Of a stretch of 64,000 nt of DNA, positions 34,665-48,100 are shown piece by piece. The notes under the pieces are model-generated. The model was not told where the DNA came from. It worked only from the letters and a program-made list of their open reading frames with translations, and did not search any database. Both the position numbers and the translations under genes were made by a program. Source of the stretch: Hydractinia symbiolongicarpus. Taxonomy: Eukaryota; Cnidaria; Hydrozoa; Anthoathecata; Hydractiniidae. How positions within the stretch are numbered: position 1 is the stretch's first letter; every line of letters begins with the position of its first letter. The stretch covers positions 310,001-374,000 of the forward strand of contig NC_079883.1 in the NCBI RefSeq assembly GCF_029227915.1, given 5' to 3'.

Positions 34665-36086
34665 CGATTAACATCTTTTATTCTGCGTCTTATCAAAAAT
34701 GAAAACATTTTTGAAAACTACAAGTCTCATGCGTTTTAGTGGTGAAAAAATAATTTAAAAAATCGTTCGGGCAATGCGTTTACTCCCTGGGTACTTTCTT
34801 TGTATACTTTTGACTATACGGGCCGAGTCCAGGATTTACGGGAAATCGCGGGTTTTCGTTTGCCGGCGATTAAACATCTTTTATTCAGCGTCTTATCAAA
34901 AATGAAAACATTTTTGAAAACTACAAGTCTCATGCGTTTTAGTGGTGAAAAGAAAATTTAAAAAATCGTTCTGGAAATGAGTTTACTCCCTGGGTATTTT
35001 CTTTGTATACTTTTGACTATACGGGCCAAGTTCGAGATTTACGGGAATTCGCGGGTTTTCGTTTGCCTGCGATTAAACTTCTTTTATTCAGCGTCCCATT
35101 AAAAATGAAAACATTTTTGAAAACTACAAGTCTCGTGCGTTTTAGTGGTGAAAAGATAATTTAAAAAATCGTTCTGGAAATGGGTTTACTCGCAGGGTAC
35201 TTTCTTTGTATACTTTTGACTATACGGGCCGAGTCCGGGGTTTACGGGAAATCGCGGGTTTTCGTTTGCCGGCGATTAAACTTCCTTTATTCGGCGTCTC
35301 ATCAAAAATGAAAACATTTTTGAAAACTACAAGTCTCATGCGTTTTTAGTGGTGAAAAGATAATATAAAAAATCGTTCTGGAAAGGAGTTTACTGACAGG
35401 GTACTTTCTTTGTATATACTCGACTATACGAGCCAAGCACGGAATTTACGGGAAATTGCGGGTTTTCGTTTGCCGGCGATTAAAATTCTTTTATTCAGCG
35501 TCTCATCAAAAATGAAAACCTTTTTGAAAACTACAAGTCTCATGCGTTTTAGTGGTGAAAAAATAATTTAAAAAATCGTTCGGGAAATGAGTTTACTCAC
35601 AGGGTACTTTCTTTGTATACATACGAATATACGGGCCAAGCCCGGGATTTACGGAAAATCGCGGGTTTTCGTTTGCCGGCGAATAAACTTCTTTCATTAC
35701 GCGTCTCATCAAAAATGAAAACATTCCTGAAAACTACAAGTCTCATGTGTTTTAGTGGTGAAAAAAAAATTTAAAAAATCGTTCGGGAAATGAGTTTACT
35801 CCCTGGGTACTTTCTTTGTATACTTTTGACTATACGGGCCGAGTCCGGGATTTACGGGAAATCGCGGGTTTTCGTTTACCGGCGATTAAACTTCTTTTAT
35901 TCAGCGTCTCATCAAGAATGAAAACATTTTTGAAAACTACAAGTCTCGTGCGTTTTAGTGGTGAAAAGACAATTTAAAAAATCGTTCTGAAAATGAGTTT
36001 ACTCGCAGGGTACTTTCTTTGTATACTTTTGACTATACGGGCCGAGTCCGGGATTTACGGGAAATCGCGGGTTTTCGTTTGCCGGC

Positions 36087-36289
36087 AATTAAACTTCTTT
36101 TATTCAGCGTCTCATCAAAAATGAAAACATTTTTGAAAAATACGAGTCTCATACGTTTTAGTGGTGAAAAGATAATTTAAAAAATCGTTCTGGAAATGAG
36201 TTTACTCCCTGGGTATCTTCTTTGTATACTTTTGACTATACGGGCCGAGTGCGGGATTTACGGGAATTCGCGGGTTTTCGTTTGCCGGC
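36087..36289 (+). repeat. Chimeric monomer replacing four monomers of S1
   Basis: The start is AATTAAACTTC with TACGAGTCTCATACG. From GAAAAGATAAT onward it is subtype b (GGGTATCTTC, GTGCGGG, GGAATTCGC). In S1 the corresponding interval holds four monomers (1423-2233). The exchange point is in the conserved TTTTAGTGGTGAAAA block, about 36,155-36,172. The result is an in-register loss of three monomers in S2, or a gain in S1. Confidence 0.8.
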
Positions 36290-37506
36290 ATTAAACTTCT
36301 TTTATTCAGCGTCTCATCAAAAATGAAAACATTTTTGAAAACTACAAGTCTCATGCGTTTTAGTGGTGAAAAAATAATTTAAAAAATCGTTCGGGAAATG
36401 AGTTTACTCACAGGGTACTTTCTTTGTATACATACGAATATACGGGCCAAGCCCGGGATTTACGGAAAATCGCGGGTTTTCGTTTGCCGGCGAATAAACT
36501 TCTTTCATTACGCGTCTCATCAAAAATGAAAACATTCCTGAAAACTACAAGTCTCATGTGTTTTAGTGGTGAAAAAAAAATTTAAAAAATCGTTCGGGAA
36601 ATGAGTTTACTCCCTGGGTACTTTCTTTGTATACTTTTGACTATACGGGCCGAGTCCGGGATTTACGGGAAATCGCGGGTTTTCGTTTACCGGCGATTAA
36701 ACTTCTTTTATTCAGCGTCTCATCAAGAATGAAAACATTTTTGAAAACTACAAGTCTCGTGCGTTTTAGTGGTGAAAAGACAATTTAAAAAATCGTTCTG
36801 AAAATGAGTTTACTCGCAGGGTACTTTCTTTGTATACTTTTGACTATACGGGCCGAGTCCGGGATTTACGGGAAATCGCGGGTTTTCGTTTGCCGGCAAT
36901 TAAACTTCTTTTATTCAGCGTCTCATCAAAAATGAAAACATTTTTGAAAACTACGAGTCTCATACGTTTTAGTGGTGAAAAAATAATTTAAAAAATCGTT
37001 CGGGAAATGAGTTTACTCCCTGGGTATCTTCTTTGTATACTTTTGACTATATGGGCCGAGTCCGGGATTTACGGGAAGTCGCGGGTTTTCGTTTGCCGGC
37101 GATTAAACTTCTTTTATTCCACGTCTAATCAAAAATGAAAACATTTTTGAAGACTACAAGTCTCATGCGTTTTAGTGGTGAAAAGATAATTTAAAAAATC
37201 GTTCTGGAAATGAGTGTACTCACAGGGTACTTTCTTTGTATATACTCGACTATACGGGCCAAGCACGGGATTTACGGGAAATCGCGGGTTTTCGTTTGCC
37301 GGCGATTAAACTTCTTTCATTCAGCGTCTCATCAAAAATGAAAACATTTTTGAAAACTACAAGTCTCATGCGTTTTAGTGGTGAAAAAATAATTTAAAAA
37401 ATCGTTTGGGAAATGAGTTTACTCACAGGGTACTTTCTTTGCATACATTCGACTATACGGGCCAAGCCCGGGATTTACGGGAAATCGCGGGTTTTCGTTT
37501 GCCGGC

Positions 37507-39330
37507 GATTAACATCTTTTATTCTGCGTCTTATCAAAAATGAAAACATTTTTGAAAACTACAAGTCTCATGCGTTTTAGTGGTGAAAAAATAATTTAAA
37601 AAATCGTTCGGGAAATGAGTTTACTCCCTGGGTACTTTCTTTGTATACTTTTGACTATACGGGCCGAGTCCAGGATTTACGGGAAATCGCGGGTTTTGGT
37701 TTGCCGGCGATTAAACATCTTTTATTCAGCGTCTTATCAAAAATGAAAACATTTTTGAAAACTACAAGTCTCATGCGTTTTAGTGGTGAAAAGATAATTT
37801 AAAAAATCGTTCTGGAAATGAGTTTACTCCCTGGGTATCTTCTTTGTATACTTTTGACTATACGGGCCGAGTGCGGGATTTACGGGAATTCGCGGGTTTT
37901 CGTTTGCCGGCATTAAACTTCTTTTATTCAGCGTCTCATCAAAAATGAAAACATTTTTGAAAACTACAAGTCTCGTGCGTTTTAGTGGTGAAAAGATAAT
38001 TTAAAAAATCGTTCTTGAAATTAGTTTACTCGCAGGGTACTTTCTTTGTATACTTTTGACTATACGGGCCGAGTCCGGGATTTACGGGAAATCGTGGGTT
38101 TTTGTTTGCCGGCGATTAAACTTCTTTTATTCAGCGTCTCATCAAGAATGAAAACATTTTTGAAAACTACAAGTCTCGTGCGTTTTAGTGGTGAAAAGAT
38201 AATTTAAAAAATCGTTCTGGAAATGAGTTTACTCGCAGGGTACTTTCTTTGTATACTTTTGACTATACGGGCGGAGACCGGGATTTACGGGAAATCGCGG
38301 GTTTTTGTTTGCCGGCGATTAAACTTCTTCTATTCCGCGTCTCATCAAAAATGAAAACATTTTTAAAGGCTACAAGTCTCATGCGTTTTAGTGGTGAAAA
38401 GATAATTTAAAAAATCGTTCTGGAAATGAGTTTACTCACAGGGTACTTTCTTTGTATATACTCGACTATACGGCCAAGCACGGGATTTACGGGAAATCGC
38501 GGGTTTTCGTTTGCCGGCGATTAAACTTCTTTCATTCAGCGTCTCATCAAAAATGAAAACATTTTTGAAAACTACAAGTCTCATGCGTTTTAGTGGTGAA
38601 AAAATAATTTAAAAAATCGTTCGGGAAATGAGTTTACTCACAGGGTACTTTCTTTGTATACATTCGACTATACGGGCCAAGCCCGGGATTTACGGGAAAT
38701 CGCAGGTTTTCGTTTGCCGGCGATTAAACTTCTTTTATTTTGCGTCTCATCAAAAATGAAAACATTTTTGAAAACTACAAGTCTCATGCGTTTTAGTGGT
38801 GGAAAGATAATTTAAAAAATCGTTCTGGAAATGAGTTTACTCACAGGGTAATTTCTTTGTTTATATCCGACTATACGGGCCAAGCCCGGGATTTACGGGA
38901 AATCGCGGGTTTTCGTTTGCCGGCGATTAAACATCTTTTATTCAGCGTTTCATCAAAAATGAAAACATTTTTGAAAACTACAAGTCTCGTGCGTTTTAGT
39001 GGTGAAAAGATAATTTAAAAAATAGTTCTTGAAATGAGTTTACTCGCAGGGTACTTTCTTTGTATACTTTTGACTATACGGGCCAAGCACGGGATTTACG
39101 GGAAGTCGCGGGTTTTCGTTTGCCGGCGATTAAACTTCTTTCATTCAGCGTCTCATCAAAAATGAAAACATTTTTGAAAACTACAAGTCTCATGCGTTTT
39201 AGTGGTGAAAAAATAATTTAAAAAATCGTTCGGGAAATGAGTTTACTCACAGGGTACTTTCTTTGCATACATTCGACTATACGGGCCAAGCCCGGGATTT
39301 ACGGGAAATCGCGGGTTTTCGTTTGCCGGC
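37507..39330 (+). repeat. Copy of unit U3 (a b c g h i j e f)
   Basis: Offset 34,056 from 3451-5274 throughout. Shared marks include GGTTTTGGTTTGCC in a, TTAAAGGCTAC in h and TTATTTTGCG in j. A few differences are visible, such as AAATCGTGGG near 38,091 and GTGGAAAGATA where S1 has GTGGAGAGATA. Confidence 0.88.
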
Positions 39331-39532
39331 GATTAACATCTTTTATTCTGCGTCTTATCAAAAATGAAAACATTTTTGAAAACTACAAGTCTCATGCGTT
39401 TTAGTGGTGAAAAAATAATTTAAAAAATCGTTCGGGAAATGAGTTTACTCCCTGGGTACTTTCTTTGTATACTTTTGACTATACGGGCCGAGTCCAGGAT
39501 TTACGGGAAATCGCGGGTTTTCGTTTGCCGGC

Positions 39533-39734
39533 GATTAAACATCTTTTATTCAGCGTCTTATCAAAAATGAAAACATTTTTGAAAACTACAAGTCTCATGC
39601 GTTTTAGTGGTGAAAAGATAATTTAAAAAATCGTTCTGGAAATGAGTTTACTCCCTGGGTATCTTCTTTGTATATACTCGACTATACGGCCAAGCACGGG
39701 ATTTACGGGAAATCGCGGGTTTTCGTTTGCCGGC
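39533..39734 (+). repeat. Chimeric b/h monomer at an 18-monomer deletion junction
   Basis: The monomer is b up to GGGTATCTTC and then h (TATACTCGAC, TACGGCCAAGCACGGG). The switch falls in the shared TTCTTTGTATA at 39,664-39,674, directly at the GTATA dyad. The left side matches the b at 5477 (offset 34,056); the right side matches the h that ends at 9326 (offset 30,408). The 3,648-bp change equals 18 monomers, so register is kept. Unequal crossing over is the simplest cause. Confidence 0.87.
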
Positions 39735-41964
39735 GATTAAACTTCTTTCATTCAGCGTCTCAACAAAAATGAAAACATTTTTGAAAACTACAAGTCTCAT
39801 GCGTTTTAGTGGTGAAAAAATAATTTAAAAAATCGTTCGGGAAATGAGTTTACTCACAGGGTACTTTCTTTGTATACATTCGACTATACGGGCCAAGCCC
39901 GGGATTTACGGGAAATCGCAGGTTTTCGTTTGCCGGCGATTAAACTTCTTTTATTTCGCGTCTCATCAAAAATGAAAACATTTTTAAAAACTACAAGTCT
40001 CATGCGTTTTAGTGGTGGAAAGATAATTTAAAAAATCGTTCTGGAAATGAGTTTACTCACAGGGTAATTTCTTTGTTTATATCCGACTATACGGGCCAAG
40101 CCCGGGATTTACGGAAAATCGCGGGTTTTCGTTTGCCGGCGATTAAACATCTTTTATTCAGCGTCTCATCAAAAATGAAAACATTTTTGAAAACTACAAG
40201 TGTCATGCGTTTTAGTGGTGAAAAGATAATTTAAAAAATCGTTCTGGAAATGAGTTTACTCCCTGGGTATTTTCTTTGTATACTTTTGACTATACGGGCC
40301 GAGTCCGGGATTTACGGGAATTCGCGGGTTTTCGTTTGCCGGCGATTAAACTTCTTTTAATCAGCGTCTCATCAAAAATGAAAACATTTTTGAAAACTAC
40401 AAGTCTCGTGCGTTTTAGTGGTGAAAAGATAATTTAAAAAATCGTTCTTGAAATGAGTTTACTCGCAGGGTACTTTCTTTGTATACTTTTGACTATACGG
40501 GCCGAGTCCGGGATATACGGGAAATCGCGGGTTTTCGTTTGCCGGCGATTAAACTTCTTTTATTCAGCGTCTCATCAAAAATGAAAACATTTTTGAAAAC
40601 TACAAGTCTCGTGCGTTTTAAGGGTGAAAAGATAATTAAAAAAATCGTTCTGGAAATGAGTGTACTCACAGGGTACTTTCTTTGTATATACTCGACTATA
40701 CGGGCCAAGCACGGGATTTACAGGAAATCGCGGGTTTTCGTTTGCCGGCGATTAAACTTCTTTCATTCAGCGTCTCATCAAAAATGAAAACATTTTTGAA
40801 AACTACAAGTCTCATGCGTTTTAGTGGTGAAAAAATAATTTAAAAAATCGTTTGGGAAATGAGTTTACTCACAGGGTACTTTCTTTGCATACATTCGACT
40901 ATACGGGCCAAGCCCGGGATTTACGGGAAATCGCGGGTTTTCGTTTGCCGGCGATTAACATCTTTTATTCTGCGTCTTATCAAAAATGAAAACATTTTTG
41001 AAAACTACAAGTCTCATGCGTTTTAGTGGTGAAAAAATAATTTAAAAAATCGTTCGGGAAATAAGTTTACTCCCTGGGTACTTTCTTTGTATACTTTTGA
41101 CTATACGGGCCGAGTCCAGGATTTACGGGAAATCGCGGGTTTTGGTTTGCCGGCGATTAAACATCTTTTATTCAGCGTCTTATCAAAAATGAAAACATTT
41201 TTGAAAACTACAAGTCTCATGCGTTTTAGTGGTGAAAAGATAATTTAAAAAATCGTTCTGGAAATGAGTTTACTCCCTGGGTATCTTCTTTGTATACTTT
41301 TGACTATACGGGCCGAGTGCGGGATTTACGGGAATTCGCGGGTTTTCGTTTGCCGGCATTAAACTTCTTTTATTCAGCGTCTCATCAAAAATGAAAACAT
41401 TTTTGAAAACTACAAGTCTCGTGCGTTTTAGTGGTGAAAAGATAATTTAAAAAATCGTTCTTGAAATTAGTTTACTCGCAGGGTACTTTATTTGTATACT
41501 TTTGACTATACGGGCCGAGTCCGGGATTTACGGGAAATCGCGGGTTTTCGTTTGCCGGCGATTAAACTTCTTTTATTCCGCGTCTCATCAAAAATGAAAA
41601 CATTTTTAAAGACTACAAGTCTCATGCGTTTTAGTGGTGAAAAGATAATTTAAAAAATCGTTCTGGAAATGAGTTTACTCACAGGGTACTTTCTTTGTAT
41701 ATACTCGACTATACGGCCAAGCACGGGATTTACGGGAAATCGCGGGTTTTCGTTTGCCGGCGATTAAACTTCTTTCATTCAGCGTCTCATCAAAAATGAA
41801 AACATTTTTGAAAACTACAAGTCTCATGCGTTTTAGTGGTGAAAAAATAATTTAAAAAATCGTTCGGGAAATGAGTTTACTCACAGGGTACTTTCTTTGT
41901 ATACATTCGACTATACGGGCCAAGCCCGGGATTTACGGGAAATCGCAGGTTTTCGTTTGCCGGC

Positions 41965-42269
41965 GATTAAACTTCTTTTATTTCGCGTCTCATCAAAAAT
42001 GAAAACATTTTTGAAAACTACAAGTCTCATGCGTTTTAGTGGTGGAAAGATAATTTAAAAAATCGTTCTGGAACATCTTTTATTCTGCGTCTTATCAAAA
42101 ATGAAAACATTTTTGAAAACTACATGTCTCATGCGTTTTAGTGGTGAAAAGATAATTTAAAAAATCGTTCTGGAAATGAGTTTACTCACTGGGTATCTTC
42201 TTTGTATACTTTTGACTATACGGGCCGAGTGCGGGATTTACGGGAAGTCGCGGGTTTTCGTTTGCCGGC
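41965..42269 (+). repeat. Out-of-register junction: 107-bp partial monomer joined to an a monomer
   Basis: A j monomer starting at 41,965 runs to TCGTTCTGG at 42,071 and is joined directly to AACATCTTTTATTCTG, the start of an a monomer lacking its GATT. The composite is 305 bp, so the array shifts register by about half a monomer. Compared with S1 the join connects positions equivalent to 11,665 and 12,375, removing about 709 bp. The two sides share only AA, pointing to end joining or template switching rather than homologous exchange. The attached monomer then changes to b-like (ACTCACTGGGTATC, GTGCGGG) and e-like (GGAAGTCGC) sequence. Confidence 0.9.
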
Positions 42270-42472
42270 GATTAAACTTCTTTCATTCAGCGTCTCATCA
42301 AAAATGAAAACATTTTTGAAAACTACAAGTCTCATGCGTTTTAGTGGTGAAAAAATAATTTAAAAAATCGTTCGGGAAATGAGTTTACTCCCTGGGTACT
42401 TTCTTTGTATACTTTTGACTATACGGGCCGAGTCCAGGATTTACGGGAAATCGCGGGTTTTCGTTTGCCGGC
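42270..42472 (+). repeat. Chimeric f/a monomer
   Basis: Starts with TTTCATTCAGCG and GAAAAAATAAT as in f, but continues with ACTCCCTGGGTAC and GAGTCCAGGATTT as in a. It is followed by b at 42,473, from which S2 is again colinear with S1 at offset 29,900. Together with the preceding composite it makes at least four switch points within about 500 bp. Confidence 0.78.
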
Positions 42473-45109
42473 GATTAAACATCTTTTATTCAGCGTCTTA
42501 TCAAAAATGAAAACATTTTTGAAAACTACAAGTCTCATGCGTTTTAGTGGTGAAAAGATAATTTAAAAAATCGTTCTGGAAATGAGTTTACTCACTGGGT
42601 ATCTTCTTTGTATACTTTTGACTATACGGGCCGAGTGCGGGATTTACGGGAATTCGCGGGTTTTCGTTTGCCGGCATTAAACTTCTTTTATTCAGCGTCT
42701 CATCAAAAATGAAAACATTTTTGAAAACTACAAGTCTCGTGCGTTTTAGTGGTGAAAAGATAATTTAAAAAATCGTTCTTGAATATAGTTTACTCGCAGG
42801 GTACTTTCTTTGTATACTTTTGACTATACGGGCCGAGTCCGGGATTTACGGGAAATCGCGGGTTTTCGTTTGCCGGCGATTAAACTTCTTTTATTCAGCG
42901 TCTCATCAAAAATGAAAACATTTTTGAAAACTACAAGTCTCGTGCGTTTTAGTGGTGAAAAGATAATTTAAAAAATCGTTCTGGAAATGAGTTTACTCGC
43001 AGTGTACTTTCTTTGTATACTTTTGACTATACGGGCGGAGACCGGGATTTACGGGAAATCGCGGGTTTTCGTTTGCCGGCGATTAAACTTCTTTTATTCC
43101 GCGTCTCATCAAAAATGAAAACATTTTTGAAGACTACAAGTCTCATGCGTTTTAGTGGTGAAAAGATAATTTAAAAAATCGTTCTGGAAATGAGTTTACT
43201 CACAGGGTACTTTCTTTGTATATACTCGACTATACGGCCAAGCACGGGATTTACGGGAAATCGCGGGTTTTCGTTTGCCGGCGATTAAACTTCTTTCATT
43301 CAGCGTCTCATCAAAAATGAAAACATTTTTGAAAACTACAAGTCTCATGCGTTTTAGTGGTGAAAAAATAATTTAAAAAATCGTTCGGGAAATGAGTTTA
43401 CTCACAGGGTACTTTCTTTGTATACATTCGACTATACGGGCCAAGCCCGGGATTTACGGGAAATCGCGGGTTTTCGTTTGCCGGCGATTAAACATCTTTT
43501 ATTCAGCGTCTCATCAAAAATGAAAACATTTTTGAAAACTACAAGTGTCATGCGTTTTAGTGGTGAAAAGATAATTTAAAAAATCGTTCTGGAAATGAGT
43601 TTACTCCCTGGGTATTTTCTTTGTATACTTTTGACTATACGGGCCGAGTCCGGGATTTACGGGAATTCGCGGGTTTTCGTTTGCCGGCGATTAAACTTCT
43701 TTTAATCAGCGTCTCATCAAAAATGAAAACATTTTTGAAAACTACAAGTCTCGTGCGTTTTAGTGGTGAAAAGATAATTTAAAAAATCGTTCTTGAAATG
43801 AGTTTACTCGCAGGGTACTTTCTTTGTATACTTTTGACTATACGGGCCGAGTCCGGGATATACGGGAAATCGCGGGTTTTTGTTTGCCGGCGATTAAACT
43901 TCTTTTATTCGGCGTCTCATCAAAAATGAAAACATTTTTGAAAACTACAAGTCTCGTGCGTTTTAGTGGTGAAAAGATAATTAAAAAAATCGTTCTGAAA
44001 ATGAGTTTACTCGCAGGGTACTTTCTTTGTATACTTTTGACTATACGGGCCGAGTCCGGGATTTACGGGAAATCGCGGGTTTTCGTTTGCCGGCGATTAA
44101 ACTTCTTTTATTCAGCGTCTCATCAAAAATGAAAACATTTTTGAAAACTACAAGTCTCATGCGTTTTAGTGGTGAAAAAATAATTTAAAAAATCGTTCGG
44201 GAAATGAGTTTACTCACAGGGTACTTTCTTTGTATACATTCGACTATACGGGCCAAGCCCGGGATTTACGGGAAATCGCAGGTTTTCGTTTGCCGGCGAT
44301 TAAACTTCTTTTATTTCGCGTCTCATCAAAAATGAAAACATTTTTGAAAACTACAAGTCTCATGCGTTTTAGTGGTGGAAAGATAATTTAAAAAATCGTT
44401 CTGGAAATGAGTTTACTCACAGGGTAATTTCTTTGTTTATATCCGACTATACGGGCCAAGCCCGGGATTTACGGGAAATCGCGGGTTTTCGTTTGCCGGC
44501 GATTAAACATCTTTTATTCAGCGTCTCATCAAAAATGAAAACATTTTTGAAAACTACAAGTGTCATGCGTTTTAGTGGTGAAAAGGTAATTTAAAAAATC
44601 GTTCTGGAAATGAGTTTACTCCCTGGGTATTTTCTTTGTATACTTTTGACTATACGGGCCGAGTCCGGGATTTACGGGAATTCGCGGGTTTTTGTTTGCC
44701 GGCGATTAAACTTCTTTTATTCAGCGTGTCATCAAAAATGAAAACATTTTTGAAAACTACAAGTCTCGTGCGTTTTAGTGGTGAAAAGATAATTTAAAAA
44801 ATAGTTCTTGAAATGAGTTTACTCGCAGGGTACTTTCTTTGTATACTTTTGACTATACGGGCCAAGCACGGGATTTACGGGAAGTCGCGGGTTTTCGTTT
44901 GCCGGCGATTAAACTTCTTTCATTCAGCGTCTCATCAAAAATGAAAACATTTTTGAAAACTACAAGTCTCATGCGTTTTAGTGGTGAAAAATTAATTTAA
45001 AAAATCGTTCGGGAAATGAGTTTACTCACAGGGTACTTTCTTTGCATACATTCGACTATACGGGCCAAGCCCGGGATTTACGGGAAATCGCGGGTTTTCG
45101 TTTGCCGGC
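42473..45109 (+). repeat. Copy of unit U7 in S2, one monomer longer
   Basis: b c g h i k l m follow at offset 29,900 from 12,573. At 44,095 an i-like monomer and a j monomer replace the single d of S1. After that the offset becomes 30,103, and k (GAAAAGGTAATTT), e (GTGTCATC) and f (GAAAAATTAAT) match again. The S1 d monomer would be the i/j fusion product, or S2 the expanded state. Confidence 0.8.
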
Positions 45110-48100
45110 GATTAACATCTTTTATTCTGCGTCTTATCAAAAATGAAAACATTTTTGAAAACTACAAGTCTCATGCGTTTTAGTGGTGAAAAAATAATTT
45201 AAAAAATCGTTCGGGAAATGAGTTTACTCCCTGGGTACTTTCTTTGTATACTTTTGACTATACGGGCCGAGTCCAGGATTTACGGGAAATCGCGGGTTTT
45301 CGTTTGCCGGCGATTAAACATCTTTTATTCAGCGTCTTATCAAAAATGAAAACATTTTTGAAAACTACAAGTCTCATGCGTTTTAGTGGTGAAAAGATAA
45401 TTTAAAAAATCGTTCTGGAAATGAGTTTACTCACTGGGTATCTTCTTTGTATACTTTTGACTATACGGGCCGAGTGCGGGATTTACGGGAATTCGCGGGT
45501 TTTCGTTTGCCGGCATTAAACTTCTTTTATTCAGCGTCTCATCAAAAATGAAAACATTTTTGAAAACTACAAGTCTCGTGCGTTTTAGTGGTGAAAAGAT
45601 AATTTAAAAAATCGTTCTTGAAATTAGTTTACTCGCAGGGTACTTTCTTTGTATACTTTTGACTATACGGGCCGAGTCCGGGATTTACGGGAAATCGCGG
45701 GTTTTCGTTTGCCGGCGATTAAACTTCTTTTATTCAGCGTCTCATCAAAAATGAAAACATTTTTGAAAACTACAAGTCTCGTGCGTTTTAGTGGTGAAAA
45801 GATAATTTAAAAAATCGTTCTGGAAATGAGTTTACTCGCAGTGTACTTTCTTTGTATACTTTTGACTATACGGGCGGAGACCGGGATTTACGGGAAATCG
45901 CGGGTTTTCGTTTGCCGGCGATTAAACTTCTTTTATTCCGCGTCTCATCAAAAATGAAAACATTTTTGAAGACTACAAGTCTCATGCGTTTTAGTGGTGA
46001 AAAGATAATTTAAAAAATCGTTCTGGAAATGAGTTTACTCACAGGGTACTTTCTTTGTGTATACTCGACTATACGGCCAAGCACGGGATTTACGGGAAAT
46101 CGCGGGTTTTCGTTTGCCGGCGATTAAACTTCTTTCATTCAGCGTCTCATCAAAAATGAAAACATTTTTGAAAACTACAAGTCTCATGCGTTTTAGTGGT
46201 GAAAAAATAATTTAAAAAATCGTTCGGGAAATGAGTTTACTCACAGGGTACTTTCTTTGTATACATTCGACTATACGGGCCAAGCCCGGGATTTACGAGA
46301 AATCGCAGGTTTTCGTTTGCCGGCGATTAAACTTCTTTTATTTCGCGTCTCATCAAAAATGAAAACATTTTTAAAAACTACAAGTCTCATGCGTTTTAGT
46401 GGTGGAAAGATAATTTAAAAAATCGTTCTGGAAATGAGTTTACTCACAGGGTAATTTCTTTGTTTATATCCGACTATACGGGCCAAGCCCGGGATTTACG
46501 GGAAATCGCGGGTTTTCGTTTGCCGGCGATTAAACATCTTTTATTCAGCGTCTCATCAAAAATGAAAACATTTTTGAAAACTACAAGTGTCATGCGTTTT
46601 AGTGGTGAAAAGATAATTTAAAAAATCGTTCTGGAAATGAGTTTACTCCCTGGGTATTTTCTTTGTATACTTTTGACTATACGGGCCGAGTCCGGGATTT
46701 ACGGGAATTCGCGGGTTTTCGTTTGCCGGCGATTAAACTTCTTTTAATCAGCGTCTCATCAAAAATGAAAACATTTTTGAAAACTACAAGTCTCGTGCGT
46801 TTTAGTGGTGAAAAGATAATTTAAAAAATCGTTCTTGAAATGAGTTTACTCGCAGGGTACTTTCTTTGTATACTTTTGACTATACGGGCCGAGTCCGGGA
46901 TATACGGGAAATCGCGGGTTTTTGTTTGCCGGCGATTAAACTTCTTTTATTCAGCGTCTCATCAAAAATGAAAACATTTTTGAAAACTACAAGTCTCGTG
47001 CGTTTTAGTGGTGAAAAGATAATTAAAAAAATCGTTCTGAAAATGAGTTTACTCGCAGGGTACTTTCTTTGTATACTTTTGACTATACGGGCCGAGTCCG
47101 GGATTTACGGGAAATCGCGGGTTTTCGTTTGCCGGCGATTAAACTTCTTTTATTCAGCGTCTCATCAAAAATGAAAACATTTTTGAAAACTACGAGTCTC
47201 ATACGTTTTAGTGGTGAAAAAATAATTTAAAAAATCGTTCGGGAAATGAGTTTACTCCCTGGGTATCTTCTTTGTATACTTTTGACTATACGGGCCGAGT
47301 CCGGGATTTACGGGAAATCGCGGGTTTTCGTTTGCCGGCGATTAAACTTCTTTTATTCCGCGTGTAATCAAAAATGAAAACATTTTTGAAGACTACAAGT
47401 CTCATGCGTTTTAGTGGTGAAAAGATAATTTAAAAAATCGTTCTGGAAATGAGTGTACTCACAGGGTACTTTCTTTGTATATACTCGACTATACGGGCCA
47501 AGCACGGGATTTACGGGAAATCGCGGGTTTTCGTTTGCCGGCGATTAAACTTCTTTCATTCAGCGTCTCATCAAAAATGAAAACATTTTTGAAAACTACA
47601 AGTCTCATGCGTTTTAGTGGTGAAAAAATAATTTAAAAAATCGTTCAGGAAATGAGTTTACTCCCTGGGTACTTTCTTTGTATACTTTTGACTATACGGG
47701 CCGAGTCCAGGATTTACGGGAAATCGCGGGTTTTCGTTTGCCGGCGATTAAACATCTTTTATTCAGCGTCTTATCAAAAATGAAAACATTTTTGAAAACT
47801 ACAAGTCTCATGCGTTTTAGTGGTGAAAAGATAATTTAAAAAATCGTTCTGGAAATGAGTTTACTCCCTGGGTATCTTCTTTGTATACTTTTGACTATAC
47901 GGGCCGAGTCCGGGATTTACGGGAAATCGCGGGTTTTCGTTTGCCGGCGATTAAACTTCTTTTATTCCGCGTCTCATCAAAAATGAAAACATTTTTGAAG
48001 ACTACAAGTCTCATGCGTTTTAGTGGTGAAAAGATAATTTAAAAAATCGTTCTGGAAATGAGTGTACTCACAGGGTACTTTCTTTGTATATACTCGACTA

